Translations under genes and position numbers: made by a program | The notes under the pieces: model-generated | What the model was told of the DNA's origin: nothing | The model's database searches: none | The model's input: the letters and a program-made list of their open reading frames with translations, nothing else | From: Nitrosomonas sp. Nm33 | GTDB taxonomy: Bacteria; Pseudomonadota; Gammaproteobacteria; Burkholderiales; Nitrosomonadaceae | Assembly: GCF_900107265.1 (NCBI RefSeq) | Contig: NZ_FNPJ01000029.1 | Span: 1 to 34,026 of the forward strand | Direction: 5' to 3' | Length of the DNA: 34,026 nucleotides | Shown: positions 8,423 through 15,969 of the stretch, piece by piece | Layout: each line of letters starts with the position of its first letter | Numbering within the stretch: the first letter of the stretch is position 1

Positions 8423-10174
8423 TTAAGCAGTCTGTTCTTTAGTCTGTTCTTTAGCCTGTCGTTGAGTTAACAGCGCTTGTTGCGCCTGCTGTTGTTTGCT
8501 CATTTCAGCCAAGACTTGGTCTGTTGGACCAAACATCTGACGCGTACCTTCGCGCAATAACAGTAGTTTGGTACTGGCAGTAATAATACTTTTACGATGA
8601 GTGATCAGTACAATTGTTTTACCACGTTTGCGCAAATCAATAATCGCTGCCAATAATGCCTGCTCACCAACATCATCCAGATTGGAATTAGGTTCATCCA
8701 GCACAATCAGTGAGGGATCACCATACATGGCCCGCGCCAGACCAATGCGCTGCTTCTGTCCACCGGAAAGGCCACCACCGCCATCTCCCAGCAATGTATC
8801 ATAGCCTTTAGGCATGCTCAGAATCATTTCATGAACCCCTGCTCGCTTAGCTGCCAGAATCACCTTTTCAGAGTCGATCTCTCCAAAACGTGCGATATTT
8901 TCACTAATAGTACCAGCAAACAACTCTATATCCTGCGGTAGGTAGCCTATATGAGGCCCCAGTTCATCCTTATTCCACTGGTACACATCCGCGCCATCGA
9001 GTCGCACCTTGCCCGCATTAGCAGGCCATACACCCACCAGCAATCGCGCCAAAGTGGATTTACCTGACCCGCTTGGCCCAATAACACCCAATACCTCCCC
9101 AGCCGCAATAGCAAACGCTAACCCTTTAATAACGGGCACTTTTGATCCTGGTGGTGCCGCCATAATATTTTCAACCGAGACTACGCCATTCGGCTTGGGT
9201 AATGCCATACCCGACTGACGATCTGGATTCTCTTCGAGTAACTTTGTCAGTCGTTCATAGGCACTGCGAGTACTGCCAATTTGCCGCCAGACACCGATCA
9301 GCGCTTGGACCGGGGCAATGGCCCTGCCCATTAAAATTGAACCAGCAATCATCATGCCGGGAGAAATGCTGTCGTCTGTTATTACCAGCAGCGCACCTAA
9401 TCCCAGCATCAGTGACTGGAATGCAACTGAAGTAGCTTTGCTGCAGGCGGTTACTACACCCGATTTTTCGCTTGCTTCTGCCTGCAAATTTAAAAATTTA
9501 CTATGCAGCTTAAACCAACGCGCCTGTAAATTGGGCAGCATGCCCATTGCTTCAATCACTTCAGCATTCCGCAAATTATTGGTTGCCAATGTATTCGATG
9601 TCGCTGCCATGGCATTGGCCTCAGCCAGCGGTTTATGTGATACTTTTTCGTTGATGTAGGCAAGCAACACTATAACTATTGTGCCAAACAAAGCAAACAC
9701 ACCCATCCAGGCATTAAACAGAAAAATGACTATAAGAAAAACCGGGAACCACGGTGCATCAAAAAAAGCAAATAAGGCATGACCAGTCAAAAATTGACGT
9801 ATATTGGTCAAATCTTGTAAAGCCTGGCCTGCATTACTGTTTCCTTGCCGCAAGCTTTGTTCGAAAGCTGCGGTATAAATGCGCTTATTCATTTTCAGAT
9901 CAAACTGCGCACCTACTCGTATCAAAACCAAGCTACGTATATACTCCAGTGCGCCCATGAATATATAAGCGCCCAGCGCGATCAATGTTAGCATCAACAA
10001 TGTCATTTCGTTGCGGCTAGTAACTACGCTGTCATAAAGTTGCATCATATACAAGGCTGGCATCAGCATCAGCAAATTAATAACTGCACTGAAAACACCA
10101 ACAGTACGAAATGCGCGCTTAAAACTGATTAATACTTCGACAAGTTCGTTATAAGGCGTACTTTTTGATTTCAT
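8423..10174 (-). CDS. Type I secretion ABC exporter, PrtD/HasD-like permease-ATPase
   Basis: This is the inner-membrane motor that recognises a C-terminal secretion signal and drives substrate through the adaptor and channel. Its 583 residues comprise a transmembrane domain (about 20-300, hydrophobic segments near 25-45, 58-75, 140-172, 250-285) and a nucleotide-binding domain. The Walker A is GPSGSGKS at 366-373, the Q-loop region YLPQDIELFAGT near 411, the signature LSGGQ at 469-473, the Walker B LIVLDEP at 489-495 and the H-loop His at 526. There is no N-terminal C39 peptidase or peptidase-like domain, which points to the PrtD class rather than bacteriocin processing exporters or HlyB. The C-terminus ends in a short duplicated KEQT-KEQT motif. 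It is the first gene of the operon. Confidence 0.93.
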   Translation of the reverse strand: MKSKSTPYNELVEVLISFKRAFRTVGVFSAVINLLMLMPALYMMQLYDSVVTSRNEMTLLMLTLIALGAYIFMGALEYIRSLVLIRVGAQFDLKMNKRIYTAAFEQSLRQGNSNAGQALQDLTNIRQFLTGHALFAFFDAPWFPVFLIVIFLFNAWMGVFALFGTIVIVLLAYINEKVSHKPLAEANAMAATSNTLATNNLRNAEVIEAMGMLPNLQARWFKLHSKFLNLQAEASEKSGVVTACSKATSVAFQSLMLGLGALLVITDDSISPGMMIAGSILMGRAIAPVQALIGVWRQIGSTRSAYERLTKLLEENPDRQSGMALPKPNGVVSVENIMAAPPGSKVPVIKGLAFAIAAGEVLGVIGPSGSGKSTLARLLVGVWPANAGKVRLDGADVYQWNKDELGPHIGYLPQDIELFAGTISENIARFGEIDSEKVILAAKRAGVHEMILSMPKGYDTLLGDGGGGLSGGQKQRIGLARAMYGDPSLIVLDEPNSNLDDVGEQALLAAIIDLRKRGKTIVLITHRKSIITASTKLLLLREGTRQMFGPTDQVLAEMSKQQQAQQALLTQRQAKEQTKEQTA

Positions 10175-10342
10175 CTAAAATATGCTATGAGTAACAAAAT
10201 TTCTGGAACACCTAATATGCCAGAAAAATCCGCTGCTCTGTTATGGAAAAAAACTATTTATTGTGAATATTACTTAGCTTGACTATAAAAGCAAGTTTAC
10301 TTTTACTTTTTAGCGGCAAAATTATTGGGTTATTTATGATAT

Positions 10343-10358
10343 TTTTCCCTCGGGAAAA
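10343..10358 (-). other. Short palindromic hairpin downstream of the SDR gene
   Basis: TTTTCCC at 10343-10349 and GGGAAAA at 10352-10358 form a tight dyad 23 bases beyond the SDR stop codon, between that gene and the secretion operon. There is no clean U run after it on the minus strand, so it is a poor intrinsic terminator; a processing or operator site is equally possible. Nothing else recognisable is seen in 10175-10380. Confidence 0.25.
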
Positions 10359-10380
10359 GAATGTTTTTCTGAATCAGTCA

Positions 10381-11280
10381 TCAAGGTAAATCCCCTTTTG
10401 CCAATAGGAACGGCCGGGGTGCGTAGCCAAAATCACACGCTGCTTCTGAATAATCAAAGATTAAATCACGATTCATTCGCTCAGCCATCGCTACTGTCCA
10501 ATGACGATAACGCGGTAATCGCCGCAAGGTATTTACTGCCAACCGAAATGTCCAGTAAGGTATCGTTAACAGATAAGGAGATTGATCTAATCCTTTAAAG
10601 ACCCGTTTGATCATATCACGATAAGTAAGTTTCTCCCCACCACTGATATTATATGCCCGATTGACTACTTTATTTGCTAAAAATGCAGCAAAGCAGGCAG
10701 CAGCGACATCTTCTACATGAACCGGCTGGCGCAAACCATTGGCACGTCCAAGTAACGGGAAAAATTTAAAGCGGCGAATAAATCGGGCTATTTCAGAAAT
10801 ATTTTTATCACGACCTTGTCCATAAATGAGTGTCGGACGTAGAATAATCCAGGTTATGCCGCACTGTTCAGCCCACGCACGTAAATTTGCTTCTCCTTCG
10901 GAGAGGCGTTGCACCACTTTCTTTTCTTCACTATCGGAAGAATCATCTTTGGTAAAGATACTTGTTGAAGACAATACCACGATTCTTTGTGCTCCCTGTA
11001 TTGTCAGAAAATCGAAATAAGTGGGCAAAGTCCAGATTGGTGCCAAATACATCCACGAAGTTATTTTTTTATCACCTGACCATAATTTTCCTTGATTTTT
11101 TACCATGGGCTCATGCTCTAACTGGCACCAAGTCACTGTCGGGTTCTTTTGCATAATTTCAGCTTTAACCCGCTGACGGGAAAATGCCACTGTCTGCCAG
11201 CCATGCTGCTCTAACAACGATAATACACACTTCCCAACAGAGCTGGTCGCGCCCAATACCCCCATGCACTGATTAGCCAC
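10381..11280 (-). CDS. NAD(P)-binding atypical SDR / epimerase-dehydratase-like protein
   Basis: The 299-residue product has a Rossmann fold opening with GVLGATSSVGK (GxxGxxG type). It continues with the strand IVVLSSTSIF and the segment LRPTLIYGQGRDKN, the usual substrate-side region of extended and atypical SDRs, then HVEDVAAACFAAF and YNISGGEKLTY, as in epimerase/dehydratase relatives. A canonical Tyr-x-x-x-Lys catalytic pair is not obvious, so it may be a reductase, a sugar-nucleotide enzyme or an atypical binding protein. The GTG start lies inside the last codons of the preceding glycosyltransferase: GTGGCTAA contains both start and stop, an 8-base overlap that suggests coupling. ATG at 11265 is an alternative start. 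It is the last gene of the glycan cluster. Confidence 0.75.
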   Translation of the reverse strand: MANQCMGVLGATSSVGKCVLSLLEQHGWQTVAFSRQRVKAEIMQKNPTVTWCQLEHEPMVKNQGKLWSGDKKITSWMYLAPIWTLPTYFDFLTIQGAQRIVVLSSTSIFTKDDSSDSEEKKVVQRLSEGEANLRAWAEQCGITWIILRPTLIYGQGRDKNISEIARFIRRFKFFPLLGRANGLRQPVHVEDVAAACFAAFLANKVVNRAYNISGGEKLTYRDMIKRVFKGLDQSPYLLTIPYWTFRLAVNTLRRLPRYRHWTVAMAERMNRDLIFDYSEAACDFGYAPRPFLLAKGDLP

Positions 11281-12214
11281 GACGTAATCCCGCTAAACTA
11301 CCAAGATAGCTGATTGTGTGAAAGGTTACGACTGCTGCAAAACGCATCCATACACCTATAAAAACCAGCCACATCAAAATAGCTGGATATTGATCATGAA
11401 AAAATTTCTGGTAAAAACGCATCATCCCTCGGTGTTTATGCCACGCAACAAAAATTGGGCGGGCCTGACTACACGCTCCCTTGTGGTGCAATATTTGTAC
11501 ATCAGGAACAAATATGATTTTCCAGCCTCTCTGTCGAAAACGCATGCACCAGTCCAGATCTTCACAATGAAGAAAATAATCTTCATCCCAGGCACCAACC
11601 TCTTCGATTGCTTGCCGACGAACCAGCATCAGCGCGCCGGAGATCGCTTCGATCTCAATCGGTTTCTCTGGTAAAGGTTGCTGATGTAAATGAAAATCAA
11701 AAAAAAGGCGCGGCCAATATTTAGCTAAGCGATACAGCCCCAATGCCCGCACCAGTGAACGCCAGGGAGTCGGGATTGCGCGCCGACTGCCGCCTTGTTC
11801 ACTTCCATCTGAATTAAGTAGTCGACCACCGACCATACCTATATAGTTATCTTGCTTTATTACTTGCAACAATCTGTCAACGGCACCAGGCGCTAATATA
11901 CAATCTGGATTCAGAAACAAAATAAAAGATGCTGTGGCCGCTTTAAGCCCAATATTACAGCCTGCAGCAAACCCCACATTCTTGTCAAGACGAATAATTT
12001 GCAAGCAATGCTCTGATGGAAACTCTCTTGTTAGCTCAGACAAACTTGAATCAGAGGAAGCATTATCGACAACGATCACCTGCTGGGTCTGCTCTAAAGC
12101 TGCGTCAACACAATCTGTAAGCAACAATCCGGCGTTATAATTTACAATCACTACAGAAACGCATGGGTTTAAATTATTTATCCATCGGTTTCGGCTAAAT
12201 TTCTGTTTTAGCAT
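11273..12214 (-). CDS. Family 2 glycosyltransferase with C-terminal membrane segment
   Basis: This 313-residue GT-A fold enzyme resembles rhamnosyltransferase-type and WcaA-like GT2 proteins that add sugars to lipid-linked glycans at the cytoplasmic face of the membrane. The domain starts with VSVVIVNYNAG, carries VVDNASSD, the NVGFAAGCNIGL motif, and FLNPDC as the DxD-like metal site. Further on are GALMLVRRQAIEEVGAWDE and the acceptor-side ED motif HCEDLDWCMR. A hydrophobic stretch near the C-terminus (ILMWLVFIGVWMRFAAVV) probably anchors it in the membrane. It overlaps the SDR gene downstream and is separated from the next glycosyltransferase upstream by 200 bases in which I see no gene. 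Confidence 0.88.
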   Translation of the reverse strand: MLKQKFSRNRWINNLNPCVSVVIVNYNAGLLLTDCVDAALEQTQQVIVVDNASSDSSLSELTREFPSEHCLQIIRLDKNVGFAAGCNIGLKAATASFILFLNPDCILAPGAVDRLLQVIKQDNYIGMVGGRLLNSDGSEQGGSRRAIPTPWRSLVRALGLYRLAKYWPRLFFDFHLHQQPLPEKPIEIEAISGALMLVRRQAIEEVGAWDEDYFLHCEDLDWCMRFRQRGWKIIFVPDVQILHHKGACSQARPIFVAWHKHRGMMRFYQKFFHDQYPAILMWLVFIGVWMRFAAVVTFHTISYLGSLAGLRRG

Positions 12215-12414
12215 AGGACTCTGTGATTATATTCATGGATCCAGTCATTTTCATATTATGATGGGTCATAGATAATTGCTTAAAGTTTGATTCTTAAAAA
12301 TGTTTAACGTATGCAGCTAATCTGTGTTGCTTTCAACTTTTTACCTAGATTGAATTTAATACACGACTCGGCCAGTCTGAGATTTATCAGTATTTTTATG
12401 AAACGAATCACGAG

Positions 12415-13341
12415 CTAAAGCAATAGTAGCTGCAAACGATAAAACCAATCAGCCATTAGGCCTGCCCGTTTTATTGCCAAACGCCGAAACTGACTACCTC
12501 GTTGCAGGTATGAGCTTTGCGGCAATGCTGCGTACTGCTGAAGTATGCTCATCGTTGGTTTATCTGCTGTCAGCCGTGCTTGTAGCGCCGTTGCTTGAGC
12601 AAAGCTAGCGCGAAATGCCTGCTGGGTACGGTAAATAATACTACCAAAGTGAGCTGGTATTAATCCTGCCCCCACTGCATTTTTTGGGTGTTGACGATAA
12701 TAAACAGTTGGCCTAGCTAGATATAATAGTTCGCCACCTGCCTGTGCACACAAGGCCAACCACCAGTCATGCATCGCAATGCACTCTGGCAGTGGTAAAG
12801 CTAACTGGAGTAAGGCTTGATTGCCAATACAGGTGCAACCTGTAACACTATTTTGTGCTAGTAGTGTAGCTAAATTAGGTTGCGGGTTTAAGCCACGTTG
12901 CTGCATAAATGATACAGCCAACGGTTGAAGTTGCGCATCTACTAATCGTAAGTCACTATGCACCAACAAGGGAGCAGATGATCCCAAGCGCTGCTCGGCT
13001 TGTTGCAGCAGCATCATTTGGCACTCTAATTTATCTTCAAACCACACGTCATCTTGATCTGCCAACGCAAAATAGCGACAGCCGTGCTGCTGAGCGTAAG
13101 TCAACAAGAATCCAAAATTATTACACACGCCGAGGCGCTGCTTAGACGTGGGAGCCAGCCATTCAATCCGCGGATCTTGCATCGCATGCCGAGCGACTAA
13201 GGCAGCAGCAGCAGCGTCGGGACCATCGTTATGCACTAATAACCGCCAGTCGCGATAGGTTTGGCAACGAATACTATGGAGCTGCTGATCAAGAAACGCT
13301 GTTCCCTGATAGCTCGCCAGAAGGATCAACAATTGTGCCAT
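12415..13341 (-). CDS. Family 2 glycosyltransferase (rhamnosyltransferase-like)
   Basis: The 308-residue protein has the GT2 opening LLILLASYQGTAFLDQQLHSI, the VHNDG donor-site motif, and ALADQDDVWFEDKL with the DxD-type metal ligand. The C-terminal half includes NSVTGCT and AMHDWWLAL, the acceptor-side pattern seen in rhamnosyl- and related glycosyltransferases. No clear transmembrane helix is seen. The start is ATG at 13341, 3 bases after the stop of the large two-domain glycosyltransferase, so the two are co-transcribed. The sugar added cannot be predicted from sequence alone. Confidence 0.88.
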   Translation of the reverse strand: MAQLLILLASYQGTAFLDQQLHSIRCQTYRDWRLLVHNDGPDAAAAALVARHAMQDPRIEWLAPTSKQRLGVCNNFGFLLTYAQQHGCRYFALADQDDVWFEDKLECQMMLLQQAEQRLGSSAPLLVHSDLRLVDAQLQPLAVSFMQQRGLNPQPNLATLLAQNSVTGCTCIGNQALLQLALPLPECIAMHDWWLALCAQAGGELLYLARPTVYYRQHPKNAVGAGLIPAHFGSIIYRTQQAFRASFAQATALQARLTADKPTMSILQQYAALPQSSYLQRGSQFRRLAIKRAGLMADWFYRLQLLLL

Positions 13342-13344
13342 ACG

Positions 13345-15942
13345 TTAATAACTTGATTCCAGTCTGGCCAATCGGGCGCGGATTCGCTCCCCCACAGCTG
13401 ACGGTGAAAAATCCAGCTCAATGGTCCGGCGCGCCTCTGCGCCGATCCGGGCACATAGTTGTGGATCGTTGAACAGTGCTTGCATACACTCCGCTGCATG
13501 TTCTGACGACGGCTCTGCCCAGTGGCAGCCGCGCTTATAAGGACCATAGTCTTGTTGCAATTCAACTAGTTCGTAGCGGACAGGCAGTGAATTCCATGAG
13601 GTCATGAAATCCATATTACCCGACCAGCCGGTGGCAATTACTGGCTTACCCAGTAGCATCGATTCGGCCAAGGTCAAACCAAAGCCTTCAGAGCGGTGCA
13701 GCGAAACGTAACAATCTAGGTTTTGCAGAAAGCCGTTGATTTGCTCGCGGTTGAAATAGGCTTCTAGCACTACTACTGAGTTATCACCATCAATACGCTC
13801 TTGCAGTGCTCGCATAAACTCGGGATTATGGCCGGTATTCATTAACTTGAGCACTAAGCGCACGTCTTGTCGATTGCGGCCAAAAGCACGGCGAAAACTA
13901 TCTAATATCGTCAGCGGGTTTTTACGTTCGGCTACGCTAAGCACATCGAACATGAAGCCGAATAAAAAGCCATGCTCTGGCATGCCTAAATCAGCCCGCC
14001 TGAACCTGCTCAATGGCTGTGCTTCTATACAATGTGGCATACGCAGCACCGGCCGATCGATTTTGGCTGAGATTGTCTCTTGGCAGAAAAACGACGGTAC
14101 CCACACTTCATTAAGTAGTTGTGTAGCCTGACTCCATGTTTCTGGAAACTCCGGTAGCTCCCATGCCCAATATCCAATATTGTAGCGTCCACGGAAAAAC
14201 TCTGATCCCAAGTGCTCATATGCTAACGGGATTTGATCAGCATTGATATGCAGGAGGTTAACCGCAAAGCGCTGTTGCCCTGCTAATGGTACTTTAATCT
14301 CAGCATTCATCCGGGAGACATTACCAACACGAAAATCCAATGCTGCAATCTCTACATTAGCCGCTTGGGTAGCAATGAGCGTACAACGAGCAGATTGCCC
14401 AACACCGCTTTCAGCGAACAAATAACCGACCACGTTCAAGCCGCTATGGCGGTCTTCTGAACGCACGGGATGAGGAGTCGTTTCGATTGGTGGTGGAGGG
14501 GTCTTGATTTCAAAAGCAGAACGTAATAACCAAGCGTGCAATTTATGGCGGATGTTATATCCGACAAAGTGGCGGAATAGGCCACGCCCACGCCATGCTA
14601 CACGGTACAGGTTTCGCCACAGTGCTGCATTTAGTCGTAGTAGCAAAGTTCGGTTAGGCGTTGCTACGGTGGTCGGAGACGCCATTGTAATACCACCAGC
14701 AGATGTTGAATTAACCGTTTGCTCCTGCATTCGATGGCGGATGGGTTCGACAAAACGCTCAGCAATTTTAGCCTGCTCGGTAGCGTTGCTCACAAACCAA
14801 TTGGCATAACGCAGCGCATCGACACCTAACACATCGGGAAAAGCAAGCTTCAGGTCGGAACGTTGTTGATAAAGCTTGTACGCTAGTCGAGTAATCAGCG
14901 GGTGGCTGCGGCCAATTTCCACCGCAGGCTGATTGAGATATTCAATAAACGCTTGCTCGCCTTCAGTCTGTGCCAGATTAAAACTCAGATAATCACGCTG
15001 CTCGCGGAAAATCATTCTGGCAGAATCAGGAATTAGCGTACCATCGCTGAACTTGGCAAACGCATAAGGAATCTTGCCGTAGCGTGCTCCCTCATGTCTC
15101 CGTAGCGCTTCCACATAGTCTTCCATCAATTCGCGCACTGCTGGTGTGAGATTTTGCAAAGTGTAGCGATCTTGGTGCTTGCTGAAGGTTTTACCATCTA
15201 GACTCACGCCAGAAAAATGAAAAAACACCAATGACTGTGCATTGACGGTGTAACCATTCTGCTCGTGTAATACAGTGCGGTGATTAATATTCCAATAAGC
15301 AGTGTTCCAACCCGGATGGCGTTCAATATGTACCCCGTCATACATACCCGGCACCATATCCATCCACTTCTGATCGACGAACAGTCCACGCGGAATATCC
15401 ACTACGCATTCGCGCAACATCTTCGACTGCCACCACTTCATCAGCTTTAGTGCTTCGGGTGTATTACGCAGACCGATGTAACCGAGGTTATAGCTACCAC
15501 TTTGCAAAATTGAAAGCTCTTTAGGGTGTTTGCCATCGTCTAACCAATCACTAAGGTGGGGTGTCAGCAAAATCTGGCAATTTTGTAAAATCTCGCTCAT
15601 CGGCTGGAGTGAGCTATACACACGAATATCAGGATCGAAATAGAAAATCTGCTGATAGTGTTCACGCTGAGCCAGGTACTCGAACACAAATGGTTTAATT
15701 GCGGTGTTCAGCTCTAATATGGTGTACTGAAAAATAAAAGCATCGATCTCTGGTATTGGCAAATCACGCAATGTCATTAAGCGGAAGTTATAGTCCTGTG
15801 GATCAATTTCTTCAGCGCTGTCACATAAACAGACTACTCGCTCCATCCATGGAGCATATTCAGCTACACTTTCCATTAAAGTACAGGCAAAGTGCAAGTA
15901 ATTGCGCGAAACTATGGTAAATAAACAAGTGGAAGGATTCAT
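13345..15942 (-). CDS. Two-domain glycosyltransferase: N-terminal GT-A domain plus C-terminal GT4 domain
   Basis: The 865-residue protein appears to combine two glycosyltransferase modules. Residues 1 to about 300 look like a GT-A enzyme (GT8-like), with FTIVSRNYL at the start, YFDPDIRV at 102-109 supplying a DxD metal site, and GLFVDQKWMD near 186. Residues about 325-400 form a helical linker (EYLNQPA, PLITRLAYKLYQ, FPDVLG) that recurs in large bacterial glycan enzymes. A proline-rich spacer (TPPPPIE) follows, and from about 500 a GT4, GT-B fold domain runs to the end: GYLFAESGVGQSAR, then AERKNP, and the EGFGLTLAE nucleotide-sugar motif at 752-760. Such fused enzymes often build a repeat unit or add two successive sugars. 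It lies 27 bases after the PIG-L fusion gene and 3 before a GT2. Confidence 0.88.
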   Translation of the reverse strand: MNPSTCLFTIVSRNYLHFACTLMESVAEYAPWMERVVCLCDSAEEIDPQDYNFRLMTLRDLPIPEIDAFIFQYTILELNTAIKPFVFEYLAQREHYQQIFYFDPDIRVYSSLQPMSEILQNCQILLTPHLSDWLDDGKHPKELSILQSGSYNLGYIGLRNTPEALKLMKWWQSKMLRECVVDIPRGLFVDQKWMDMVPGMYDGVHIERHPGWNTAYWNINHRTVLHEQNGYTVNAQSLVFFHFSGVSLDGKTFSKHQDRYTLQNLTPAVRELMEDYVEALRRHEGARYGKIPYAFAKFSDGTLIPDSARMIFREQRDYLSFNLAQTEGEQAFIEYLNQPAVEIGRSHPLITRLAYKLYQQRSDLKLAFPDVLGVDALRYANWFVSNATEQAKIAERFVEPIRHRMQEQTVNSTSAGGITMASPTTVATPNRTLLLRLNAALWRNLYRVAWRGRGLFRHFVGYNIRHKLHAWLLRSAFEIKTPPPPIETTPHPVRSEDRHSGLNVVGYLFAESGVGQSARCTLIATQAANVEIAALDFRVGNVSRMNAEIKVPLAGQQRFAVNLLHINADQIPLAYEHLGSEFFRGRYNIGYWAWELPEFPETWSQATQLLNEVWVPSFFCQETISAKIDRPVLRMPHCIEAQPLSRFRRADLGMPEHGFLFGFMFDVLSVAERKNPLTILDSFRRAFGRNRQDVRLVLKLMNTGHNPEFMRALQERIDGDNSVVVLEAYFNREQINGFLQNLDCYVSLHRSEGFGLTLAESMLLGKPVIATGWSGNMDFMTSWNSLPVRYELVELQQDYGPYKRGCHWAEPSSEHAAECMQALFNDPQLCARIGAEARRTIELDFSPSAVGERIRARLARLESSY

Positions 15943-15969
15943 TATTACTCGCGACGGCTAAGGTAAGAT

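Noticed and set aside
9318-9659. Plus-strand open frame of 113 codons inside the ABC exporter gene
   Set aside because: It is antisense to a well-conserved transmembrane domain, with composition typical of a shadow frame and no recognised motifs.
10381-10598. Plus-strand frame near the end of the SDR gene as a separate small gene
   Set aside because: It is antisense to the SDR C-terminus with no ribosome-binding site or recognisable product.
12215-12414. 200-base gap between glycosyltransferase genes considered for a tRNA or small gene
   Set aside because: No cloverleaf-like arms, no TPsiC-type motif and no convincing short coding frame were seen.
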